Shown here piece by piece: positions 35,358 to 43,474 of a stretch of DNA of 64,000 bases (the first letter of the stretch is position 1; each line of letters opens with the position of its first letter). Source of the DNA: Azophilus sp965199705 (GTDB taxonomy: Bacteria > Pseudomonadota > Gammaproteobacteria > Pseudomonadales > Azotimanducaceae); contig OZ241359.1 of the NCBI GenBank assembly GCA_965199705.1, positions 2,728,001-2,792,000 of the forward strand, in the 5' to 3' direction. The notes beneath the pieces were generated by a model. The model was not told the origin of the DNA. It made no database searches and saw only the letters and a list, made by a program, of their open reading frames with translations. A program made the translations under genes and the position numbers.

Positions 35358-36644
35358 TCAAGAAGACAACCTGCGGAACAGGCGTCTTGCGAGTTTCTTC
35401 CATGGTTTCGTACGCAGCCAGCGGCGTTCCACTTGCTTCACTTCACTGCACTCGGGCTTGAAGCCGACAAATATGTCTCGCCAGATTGGATAACGTCGTT
35501 TTTCCAGCACATCGATCCGGGCAAAACCTCCCTCGGACTTCATGAACTCGTAGATCCAGTTGCTGTCGTATTGCATGCCGCCAATCCGGTCAATGTAGTG
35601 GTCTTCCGTAGATTCCCCCATCTCAAGAAGACAGACAAGACGAGTCTTTTGGAACAACCAGCGCATACAGTCAAGACCGTGAGCCGGTGACTTTTGCATC
35701 ATGACCCACTGAAAAACACTAAAAGCCGAACATACGTCGACGGGAGTGTCAGCCGTACCAGCCAGATATTCATGAGCATCAGCCACCACATAGTTAACGT
35801 AGTCGCGTCGGATATAACTTCCCAAGAGCCTGGCGATTTCCACATCTGCTGCTGTGACATCGACGCCGCTTGATACAAATCCCAGTTGTGACATCCGGTG
35901 GCAAAAGAAACCGGTGTTGCACCCAATATCAAGATAGGATGAGTGCTCTCTTGGCAGACCAATCGACCTGCATACGTCCCGAATCAGGTCGAATCGCACA
36001 TGTGAATCTTCACGCAGCAACCTCCAATCCGCGCATTCAGACAGTTCCACCGGTTGGTACAGGCACTTCTCCTCTGGATAGGGCGTTCCGCGCCTCAGGC
36101 GATCAACGATATCGGATTCGGCCTGCTTCTTGCGGCTTTGGTAGCAGGAATCGCAGACAGACTCGGTACGGTCTTCGTGAAGGTGCAAGAAGAAATCGGT
36201 GGCTTCCCGCCGCGCACAAACTTGGCAACTCAATTGCATCTGCGTGGGTTCGAAACCCTGCAAGCTGAGTGAGGCAAGCTGGCTCCCGCTAGGAGCAGCA
36301 ATCAGGATATCCACACCTCGATGCGCTGCGGAACACCACGCCTCCACCACACCGTCACCAAAGTGGTGGGCTTCATCAAATGCCAGCAAGGCGTCAGGTG
36401 GAGCTTGATCAATCAACTTGATGCACTGAACCGTTGATACAAAATGGTCGAGCGATGCGCTCACCCCAGACCGACTACCGAACACGCGGTGCTGAGTGAT
36501 TCCGGGCCTCGCCTTCAGTACCGGGGAATCACTGCACAAAAAGGTGTTTACCGTACGACCCGACTCCCTTGCCTTGTTCACTCGCGTAATCAAGGCATCA
36601 GACTTTCCCGAACTCGGCAACCCAGTGTAAATGTCGATGGTCAT
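35358..36644 (-). CDS. Thymidine-kinase-like P-loop domain fused to a SAM methyltransferase
   Basis: Start ATG 36,644 (MTIDIYTGLPSSGKSDAL), 428 aa; longer upstream frames are read-through of an Rpn-type tail in the wrong frame. Residues 1-165 look like a type II thymidine-kinase fold: Walker A GLPSSGKSDA, Walker B ALLAFDEAHHF and VDILIAAPSGSQ. A Cys pair follows (CQVCARREA ... CDSCYQSRKK), as in the zinc lasso of Tdk. Residues about 225-428 are a class I methyltransferase (YLDIGCNTGFFCHRM; VDVCSAFSVFQWVMM). The combination suggests modification of a nucleotide-linked or phosphorylated sugar, but this is inference. A truncated copy is at 29,803. Confidence 0.75.
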   Translation of the reverse strand: MTIDIYTGLPSSGKSDALITRVNKARESGRTVNTFLCSDSPVLKARPGITQHRVFGSRSGVSASLDHFVSTVQCIKLIDQAPPDALLAFDEAHHFGDGVVEAWCSAAHRGVDILIAAPSGSQLASLSLQGFEPTQMQLSCQVCARREATDFFLHLHEDRTESVCDSCYQSRKKQAESDIVDRLRRGTPYPEEKCLYQPVELSECADWRLLREDSHVRFDLIRDVCRSIGLPREHSSYLDIGCNTGFFCHRMSQLGFVSSGVDVTAADVEIARLLGSYIRRDYVNYVVADAHEYLAGTADTPVDVCSAFSVFQWVMMQKSPAHGLDCMRWLFQKTRLVCLLEMGESTEDHYIDRIGGMQYDSNWIYEFMKSEGGFARIDVLEKRRYPIWRDIFVGFKPECSEVKQVERRWLRTKPWKKLARRLFRRLSS

Positions 36645-36675
36645 GGCAACACCAGGCAGCGCCTGCGAACTGATT

Positions 36676-37620
36676 TTACTCGGCCATTCGCGCCAGCAAC
36701 GAGGCGCCGTCCGGGCACTCGATGATCCACTCTCCCACCTCGGCCAGACGCTCCGGGTCGGAAACGCCCTCCAGCAAAACGCCAAAACGCTCCGCCGTAT
36801 CGCCGCCAAAGCGCAGCGCAAACTGACGCACAAGCAAGGCGCGCGCCTGATCCAGCGATCTCGCCTCGCCTGCGGCAATCCGGGCCTTGTCCTTGGCGTG
36901 CAGCGCCTCGGATGCTGCCAGGCGCGCTTCGGAATCCGCCAGCGCCAGCCGGGATTCGGCTTCCATTCGGTATAGCTCCCTGTGGCTCATCAAATCCTTG
37001 CCCGTATCGGGTTCGCGCATGCGCAGATGCCCCGACTCGTTGCGAATCTCCAAATCGAGCACCGCGCTGGAAAAGCCCGCACGATCCGGCAACGGGGCAA
37101 TCGGCTCGTATGCGTCACCTCGCAAGGTCAAGCCGAGTAGCTGGCCTTCGATGTGATCTCCCATCGGGTCGAACAACCACAACTCCTGAATGCCGAGCTG
37201 AGCGTAAAGCACAGGCTTCTCCCGCAAGTCCCGTTCCGTGCTTGTGTGGGACAACACTTCCAGCACGAACGACGGCAGTGAAGGCTCCGCCCACAGTTTG
37301 TACGACCGGCGATAGTGGTTGCCTGCCCCAAAGGCCACGAAGACATCAGGCGCCACCGAAGCCGCCGGGTCACCTTGCCGATAGTACACAAGAAGGTCTG
37401 AAGCGACGTAGGTGTTCGGGTCCGCGGCGTAGCGGCTCTTCAAGACGTTGGCCGAATAGACAATCTCGCGCCACTGCCAGTCGTTCTCAGCCATCGGCTT
37501 GCCGTCCGAATCAGGGTAGCCGTCGGCGTCAGCGCCGATATGGCCGAAGGACGCTAAAGCTGGGCTGGACGCAGGAGCCGGCCAAGTCTCTCCGTTGATC
37601 TGTTCGGGCTTTGTGCGCAT
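36676..37620 (-). CDS. Uma2-family PD-(D/E)XK nuclease carrying the Rpn C-terminal tail
   Basis: Start ATG 37,620 (MRTKPEQINGETWP), 314 aa. The core has the Uma2/DUF820 pattern: SVAPDVFVAFG (Asp), SFVLEVLSHTS (Glu) and ERDLREKPVLYAQLGIQELW (Lys and helix). A long charged helix follows (about 215-255). The last ~60 residues (LLVRQFALRFGGDTAERFG ... LLARMAE) are nearly identical to the end of the Rpn nucleases, at DNA level too. Two unrelated nuclease families thus share one tail, suggesting a domain swap by recombination. Native targets of Uma2 proteins are not known. Confidence 0.8.
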   Translation of the reverse strand: MRTKPEQINGETWPAPASSPALASFGHIGADADGYPDSDGKPMAENDWQWREIVYSANVLKSRYAADPNTYVASDLLVYYRQGDPAASVAPDVFVAFGAGNHYRRSYKLWAEPSLPSFVLEVLSHTSTERDLREKPVLYAQLGIQELWLFDPMGDHIEGQLLGLTLRGDAYEPIAPLPDRAGFSSAVLDLEIRNESGHLRMREPDTGKDLMSHRELYRMEAESRLALADSEARLAASEALHAKDKARIAAGEARSLDQARALLVRQFALRFGGDTAERFGVLLEGVSDPERLAEVGEWIIECPDGASLLARMAE

Positions 37621-37876
37621 GTGAATACCGTACCACACTCATTGCCGGGTCTTGGGAAGTCATGCCGAAAGCGCCATGGTGCATTGGCCAAACGGCTATT
37701 CAAAATGTTGCCGAATGCCGACCACTTTGCACTGCGAAACTGCGTCCGCATGTGCGAAAAGACGTCAATCCTTGTGCGCTATTGCAATTTCGGTGCCCTC
37801 GGCAGATTCCCGGCCCGCCAACGAGAATCCAAATGCGCCATCTCAATCGCGACAACGAACGTCCATTGAAAGCGCT

Positions 37877-38692
37877 TCACGGCTTGCGGCTCACGATCAC
37901 TTCGATCAACTCAGCGCGTATGCCGGCGTCAATGTCGTCGATGTGCATGATGATGTTTGGCATGCCCGTCCACTCGGCAATGGAATGAGCAATGTCATAA
38001 CCCCAGTTCATGGTCATGAGCGAGCCGCACTCCGATTCCACTGGATTACCGTGATAGATCGGCTCAAAGTGGTGAACAATCTCTCCCGAGGGCAGCTTGG
38101 AAGCCCGTCTTTCGGAGGGCCGAAACTTGTTTACCAAGGGCGCTGTGAACAAGTGCATTCCGCCTGGCTTCAGCGTTCGGGCAATCGAACAAAACGCCGC
38201 CTTGGGATCAAACACATGCTCCATCACGTCCTGGGTTACAAAGAGGTCGAACGACTCATCAGCGAAGGTCAGGCACTCCAGGTTCTCGCAGCGAATGCCC
38301 GTTCCCGGGTGCCGCTCGCCGTGCGGCGTATCCGCGAAGTAATGGGAAAACGAATAGTTGGCACGCTCCCGACGCAGGCGCGCACTGACGCCCCGATCAA
38401 CCGGAGACGATTCATGTACGCAAATCTCCGCCAGCTCGGGGAAGTGCTGTTTGACCACTCGCATGAGGGCTCGCTCGCGGGGAATGGAGCGGCAGCCTGA
38501 GCACCTCAAATGATCACGAAACCACGGGTTTCGCGCCGTAAAGACCACGGCGTGTTCACAAATTTCGCAAAATCCTTGGTGCCGAAAGACTTCGGCTTCA
38601 CCAGCCATAGTCCGCTTCTGGCGCATCAGCCGCAGTCTCCTACAAGCAGCGGCCCGTACCCGCTCCAGGCTGCTTGCAAACATCGGGCACAT
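37877..38692 (-). CDS. Class I SAM methyltransferase with N-terminal zinc-ribbon-like segment
   Basis: 271 aa. Near the N-terminus, GFCEICEHAVVF and LRCSGCRSIPRERAL give a Cys4 cluster. Later DESFDLFVTQDVMEHVFDP is the post-I/motif region of a type 11 methyltransferase, and LKPGGMHLFTAP is motif III-like. A classic GxGxG loop is weak. It is related to the frameshifted gene at 42,481 (same Cys pattern, DNAFDLVISSDIFEHV). Such enzymes are common in surface-polysaccharide clusters. The start may be the internal MRQKRTMAGE rather than 38,692. Confidence 0.75.
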   Translation of the reverse strand: MCPMFASSLERVRAAACRRLRLMRQKRTMAGEAEVFRHQGFCEICEHAVVFTARNPWFRDHLRCSGCRSIPRERALMRVVKQHFPELAEICVHESSPVDRGVSARLRRERANYSFSHYFADTPHGERHPGTGIRCENLECLTFADESFDLFVTQDVMEHVFDPKAAFCSIARTLKPGGMHLFTAPLVNKFRPSERRASKLPSGEIVHHFEPIYHGNPVESECGSLMTMNWGYDIAHSIAEWTGMPNIIMHIDDIDAGIRAELIEVIVSRKP

Positions 38693-39097
38693 CAGCCGCA
38701 GTCGCCCGCAACCCGAACATTGCGCCCGGGGCCATGATGACCGCGCAAGGTCTGGCTATCGTTCTCCTCGGTCTATCCCTACCGGGACGCCTTCACAGCC
38801 GCCGCGGTTGCGCTCTGTGGCGATTCGACACGCGCGCCACCGGCGTAATTGGGTTCCAGCCAACAAAAAACGCCGACCGGCACCCACGCGGGGGAGCGCA
38901 CGCGCCCCCGAGACAGCCCACGGCTGCCAACACCGTGCCGATGTCTCATTTTCAACCCCGAGAAGCGCCAAAACACCTCGACCTCGTCGCCAATCCGACC
39001 ACTTGTAGGATCGGCCGCTCTTCAACAAGACAACAAGCCGGGATCAGCCCGCCACTTCAGTCGAATCCTCAGGTTGGTGAGATATGCGGGTTAGGAT
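38693..39097. other. Non-coding stretch
   Basis: No gene supported. It contains a diverged copy of the dispersed 25-bp repeat at 38,726-38,750. Short open frames on both strands have no family features. Confidence 0.4.
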
Positions 39098-39292
39098 ATG
39101 GCTGAAATCACCGTGCGAGATTGGCCCGAAGCGCCTGCTGGTACTCCCGGTCAACTCCATGCGTGGGTCCTGGCGGTTAACGATGCGTTCGAGCGCTACC
39201 CCCTTGTTCATCGTTCATACGCCGTCTCTTGTGCTGGCTCAGCGCATCAACGCGACTTCTCCGACTGTTGGGAAGATCGAACCATCCGATAG
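39098..39292 (+). CDS. Possible small protein or 5' gene fragment, 64 aa
   Basis: The frame begins MAEITVRDWPEAPAGTPGQL and has TTAGGA before the ATG. It overlaps the convergent DUF2806-type gene by 46 bp, and the last ~20 residues look random, so it is more likely a truncated gene start than a complete gene. No family recognised. Confidence 0.25.
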   Translation: MAEITVRDWPEAPAGTPGQLHAWVLAVNDAFERYPLVHRSYAVSCAGSAHQRDFSDCWEDRTIR

Positions 39293-40275
39293 CCAGCCCC
39301 GGAAAAATGCTTGATTAACTTGTCGGTGAAGTCCGGCAATAGCTCAATATCCACGATCTTGAGCAGTTCGACACCGCAGGATGTGATCTTCGCGCCCTCA
39401 ACCTTCATTGGGCCGGTTTTTCCAGGGTCCGCCTGCGGCTTTAGCTCCCACATCGCATCCCGGTGCATGAATGGAATCTGGGATGCCCAGCGATCTGAAT
39501 TCGGGCCGTCGAGATTTCGGGTGAGTGGACCGTATGGATGATGGCAACCATAATCTGGATGGACCAGACCGTTCTCCGTCAAATCCAGCAGCACGTCGAA
39601 TGACAACCCGTCCTTCAAAAGGCAATTCTGCCCGAGACTCCCACCAACTGCAGGAATGCGAGCATCCATGACGAGTTTTCCGTCAGGAGTCAACCGGATG
39701 CTGGCCGACACTGCGCGCCGAAAATGCTCTGCCGTCGCGGTGCTCATGGCGCCAATAGTCTGCAAAGCACTCAGTGAGAATGTTCCAGGAACCTCCATTT
39801 CCCCTGCCAATATGCGCACGAAGCGCTCCCGGAATTCATCTTCATCCGAGTCTATCTTGCCGGCTTCATAAGAAAACGTGCGTAACCATCTGGCTGATAT
39901 GTCCGAGTTACCGCCTCCTTCTCCTTCGAGGGCGCTAACAGATTGCTCTCCAACTTTCTCGCTTACCCGTCGCAGAGCCTCCATGGTCAACTCATCCAGG
40001 TTTCTTTGTCGGGCCAGGCTGTCGAAGACTTGTGGCAATGGAAGCCCGCTAGTATCCGCCACTAGCTGCGCTTCCTTCACCAGATTGCCGGTGCGATAGA
40101 GTTCCATGCGGGACTTGAGTGCGTTGGCGCCTGCTTTCGTGAGACCGCCAGTCAGTCCTTGTACGACTGTCTTTACACCAAGCAGCCTGCGGAGAAGCGG
40201 TACGATGGCGCTCCCTAATTCCGAGAGCTCGCCAAGCAATCCGGTGTCTGTGCGCTCTTCGTCATCACCACTCAC
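39247..40275 (-). CDS. DUF2806-like protein
   Basis: 342 aa with a GTG start. The central region, SARWLRTFSYEAGKIDSDED followed by RERFVRILAGEMEVPGTFSL, matches the usual DUF2806 pattern in which a helix with WxxIxAxEIxxPGxFS precedes a C-terminal domain. The N-terminus (LGSAIVPLLRRLLGVK, VVQGLTGGLTKAGANAL) could lie on the membrane. Function is unknown; such genes often sit in accessory islands. It lies 25 bp after the truncated gene 40,301-40,640 on the same strand, so the two probably formed an operon. Confidence 0.6.
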   Translation of the reverse strand: MSGDDEERTDTGLLGELSELGSAIVPLLRRLLGVKTVVQGLTGGLTKAGANALKSRMELYRTGNLVKEAQLVADTSGLPLPQVFDSLARQRNLDELTMEALRRVSEKVGEQSVSALEGEGGGNSDISARWLRTFSYEAGKIDSDEDEFRERFVRILAGEMEVPGTFSLSALQTIGAMSTATAEHFRRAVSASIRLTPDGKLVMDARIPAVGGSLGQNCLLKDGLSFDVLLDLTENGLVHPDYGCHHPYGPLTRNLDGPNSDRWASQIPFMHRDAMWELKPQADPGKTGPMKVEGAKITSCGVELLKIVDIELLPDFTDKLIKHFSGAGYRMVRSSQQSEKSR

Positions 40276-40300
40276 GACTGATTACCATCTTGGGGATCGG

Positions 40301-40640
40301 CTAATGCCTCGAATTTTCCGGGAATTGCCGGAGCACAACAGAGAACCCGGGATCCCCGTCATAGCCCTCTCCGTCCGGGGCGCTCACCATGTCCGAAGGC
40401 GAGTTTCCCGTGTTTCCCTGGTTCCCTGCGAAGGGAAACCCCTCTTCTGATCCGACAACTTCCGAGTAGATGTAGAGGGTGTTTCTGTCGTGCCGCCAGG
40501 TGAATGGTTCCTTACCCAGTGCCTTCTGGACTTTTGCAAGCTCACTTGAGCTCTTTTGGCATTCGTTCGCCACGCCTGACGATGAACCGTCCAGGCCATT
40601 CTCGTACGAACGCATGGCCTCGTCAAACTGAAGCCTTGTC
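40301..40640 (-). pseudogene. Hypothetical protein, 5' end removed by IS21 debris
   Basis: From ATG 40,615 it gives 104 aa (MRSYENGLDGSSSGVANECQ ... LRQFPENSRH). The frame continues upstream without a start (RLQFDEAMRSYEN) until the IS21-like sequence near 40,640, so the true start is probably lost. No family recognised. It lies directly upstream of the DUF2806-like gene. Confidence 0.45.
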
Positions 40641-40719
40641 CTTTAATCCCCTGTTAAGGGGCTAGATGGGGAGTTGGGGGGGTGAAGGCGGCAGGGTCGT
40701 GACCTTCGGCGTCTGGTTC

Positions 40720-40897
40720 TTGAGTTCATGGATCATGACGATCTCCCGCGGTTTGATCATGGTGTTGCTCCCTGGCCGTCCAGGGGGCATCAAGACCGAT
40801 GCCCGCGCTCGCGCCATCGCCCCCAGGGGCGATGACACAAGCGCCAACTGGGGATTTTTACGTCGGCACTTTTGGGGAGTATTACTTCGGTACTGAC
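40720..40897 (-). mobile_element. IS21-family left-end remnant
   Basis: Minus strand from 40,897 begins TGTCAGTACCGAAGTAATAC and contains a putative istA start MIKPREIVMIHELKNQ, after which the sequence diverges. This fits the end and N-terminus of an IS21 element. The junction at 40,897/40,898 is exactly where the repeated 440-bp block begins. Confidence 0.45.
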
Positions 40898-41338
40898 AGC
40901 ATGCACCGTTGAACCTGCTTGAAACTACAGGGCGGTCGTGATCTGGCTATGCCCGTTGCCGCCTTCTTCAAGGGCGAGGATGCTGGACAACCTGGCCATC
41001 TTCGCGAGGTCGGCAGCGGTCGCGATCTCCGAACCTTCAAGTGATAGCTGCTCATTGTCGAGGGCGGCTAAAAGAACTTCCTTCCGAGAGGCGCTCGCTT
41101 GGGCTGACCCGGATATTGCACCAAGGCGCTGATCGAATGAGCTGATCTACCCTGCCATTCAATCGATTGCCTCCTGAATCAACGCGCAATCTCGACGACA
41201 CTTTGCGCTGGCCGCACGAACATCACGGCCCCGATTGCACCAGCTTGCGAATGGCCGCACGCACCGCAATGATGTCGCACACGAATTGGTGGTTCTGGCG
41301 CACATACGGGGCCCCTTCAGCCGTGCACACTGGTCGGC
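40898..41338. repeat. Duplicated 440-bp block before an Rpn gene (copy 2)
   Basis: Matches 30,645-31,088, with a few substitutions and a 3-bp deletion near 41,094. It holds the same minus-strand gene-end relic (TAG at 40,925) and the Rpn leader. Confidence 0.6.
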
Positions 41339-42481
41339 ATGCAGCACGATGCTACCTACAAGGCCGCCTTCACCCACACGCGCATGATGCGCGACCAGCT
41401 GCTTCTGCTCGAACAACTGGTCGGAGATCGGCTGCCCATGCTGCGTCGCCTGCGCCTGGATACCTTGCAACGCCTTTCCAGTGAATATCTGACCGACAAT
41501 CTGGAACGCCGCTTCGGCGACATGGTCTGGCGGGTCGGCTTGCAACCTGCATCACCCGACGACGAGGCCGAAGAACCGCACTGGCTGCACATCCTGGTGA
41601 TGCTGGAGTTCCAGTCTCGACCGGAATGGATCATGGCTGCACGGGTGCAGAACTACGCCAGCTTGCTGTATCTGGCTCTGCACAAGGAGAAGCCGTTCAG
41701 CGCCAGCAATCCAATACCGCCGGTGTTGCCGATTGTGCTCTACAACGGCTCCACGCCATGGCGGGCGCCGCTGCGCCTTTCGGCCCTGAAGGGCTCTGGG
41801 ATGGAAACGGTGATGGAACCGGTGGAGTCGGGGCCGGCGGGTGTGCATGTGGCGCCGATGGAACTGGTGGGAGACGGCTATATTCTGGTCGATCAACAGG
41901 CGTTGTTGGGAGAGGACCTGCTGGAAGACAATGCGGCGACCCTGCTGGCGTGGATCGAGGGTCTGAAGGGTCCGAAAGACATGCCCCGGCTGGTGAAGCG
42001 CTGTTATGAGTGGCTTTCCGAGGCGGAGGATGGCAGTCTTCTGGACGTGCTGATGCGCAAGCTGGAGGCATGGATTGGGAATGCGGATATTCAGGATGCA
42101 CAGGAGTGGCGTATGAAACTGATCAGGATCCGGGAGTCTGCGGCGGAAGTGGTGCGCCAGCCGATTGATTTTGAGGAGCGTATAGCGCGTTGGGAGCGGC
42201 AGGTGTTTGACAATGGCAGGGCTGACGGCGAAGCACGGGGCGAAGCGCGAGGCCGGGCCGAAGGCGAGGCGCGAGGCAAGGCTGAAGGCGAGGAGATAGC
42301 ATTGGCTCGGGAACGCGCTCTGCTCGGGCGTATGGTTGCGCTGCGCTTTGGCGGCGATACGGCGGAGCGTTTTAGTGTCTTGCTGGAGGGCGTTTCCGAC
42401 CCGGAGCGTCTGGCCGAGGTGGGAGAGTGGATCATCGAGTGTGAGGACGGCGCTTCGTTGCTGGCGCGAATGGGCGAGTGA
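41339..42481 (+). CDS. Rpn-family nuclease, paralogue 5
   Basis: 380 aa. Nuclease residues Asp61 and Glu90-x-Gln92 are kept. The linker has the same repeat number as paralogue 1 (VFDNGRADGEARGEARGRAE ...), while the middle METVMEPVESG matches paralogue 4. This mosaic pattern shows exchange between copies. One tail substitution (RFSVLLEG for RFGVLLEG) is unique. Its TGA (42,479-42,481) overlaps the ATG of the methyltransferase, which would couple their translation. Confidence 0.85.
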   Translation: MQHDATYKAAFTHTRMMRDQLLLLEQLVGDRLPMLRRLRLDTLQRLSSEYLTDNLERRFGDMVWRVGLQPASPDDEAEEPHWLHILVMLEFQSRPEWIMAARVQNYASLLYLALHKEKPFSASNPIPPVLPIVLYNGSTPWRAPLRLSALKGSGMETVMEPVESGPAGVHVAPMELVGDGYILVDQQALLGEDLLEDNAATLLAWIEGLKGPKDMPRLVKRCYEWLSEAEDGSLLDVLMRKLEAWIGNADIQDAQEWRMKLIRIRESAAEVVRQPIDFEERIARWERQVFDNGRADGEARGEARGRAEGEARGKAEGEEIALARERALLGRMVALRFGGDTAERFSVLLEGVSDPERLAEVGEWIIECEDGASLLARMGE

Positions 42482-43295
42482 TGTCCGCGGGACAGATCAA
42501 CCAGATTTTTCGCCGGCTGGCGCGGTGCGCCCGGTCCGCGCGCGTCCGCGATCGCTACAAAGGCAAATGCGCGATTTGCGGTCATCGCGGCACATTCGCG
42601 CTACACGGACGCTCCATCCGCGAAAGCTATGCATGCTCACAATGCCATGGCAGCCTCCGCTATCGCGAGCAAGCCCGGGTGATTGTCAAGCACTATGCGC
42701 AAGCAGGGGCATCCAATCTGGAGGCGCTTGCCAGCGAGCAGGCTTTCCGCGAACTGGCGATCTACGAGCCAGGTGTTCTCGGTCCCTTCCGGCGGATACT
42801 GGGCGATCTTCCGGGTTATCAGTCTTCGCACTTCGAGAATCGGGCGCCAAGTGGCGAGCGCTATGCCGGGGTGGAGTATCAGGACCTGATGCACCTCACC
42901 TACCCGGACAACGCGTTCGATCTCGTGATCTCCTCCGACATATTCGAACACGTCAGAAGGCCGTTCGCTGGATTCCGGGAAGTCAACCGGGTTCTGAAGC
43001 CAGGCGGATTTCACATTTTTCCGTGCCAGTAGAGAACCCTTGGCGCAAGACAACCCGCTTCAGGGTAGATACCAGCGACGCAGAAGACGTGTTCCTGATG
43101 CCGCCGCAATACCATGGTGCGCCTGGGAGAGGCCGATCTTTGGTCTATACGGACTTCGGCGCCGACATGGTGGAATCCCTTGCCCGGGACGGCATCGACT
43201 TGCAGACGGATAGCCCGGATTCCCGGCTGTCGCCACTTTCCCTCCGGCGCATGATGACACTTTACTGGCAAAAGCCCCCGGCCGGAAAATCCTGA
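42481..43295 (+). pseudogene. SAM methyltransferase with N-terminal Cys cluster, frameshifted
   Basis: The first frame (42,481-43,032) encodes GKCAICGHRGTFALHGRSIR, YACSQCHGSLRYREQ, DNAFDLVISSDIFEHVRRPF and LKPGGFHIF. One missing base at about 43,018 ends it. The other frame then continues VPVENPWRKTTRFRVDTS ... YWQKPPAGKS to 43,295. Read together they form one ~270-residue methyltransferase, related to the gene at 37,877. A shortened product with the Cys cluster and SAM fold is still possible. It could equally be a sequencing error, since only one base is involved. Confidence 0.7.
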
Positions 43296-43474
43296 TCTGT
43301 CGAAATTTACGGGATCAGAATCTCCAGCTTGCGAAATTTCAAGTTCAGGCAGGTTTAGTTCATGTTGTGCATGACGGGGTCAGCGCAGTGGTGCAATATG
43401 CGAGTTGACGGCCTCGTGGTGAAGTCAAGCAACCGATCGACCCCGCGAAGGTGGATTTCGAGAGAGCCCGATCA

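Noticed and set aside
36645..36878. Longer N-terminus for the kinase-like/methyltransferase fusion
   Set aside because: The extra residues are the Rpn-type tail DNA read in a wrong frame; the ATG at 36,644 starts directly before the P-loop.
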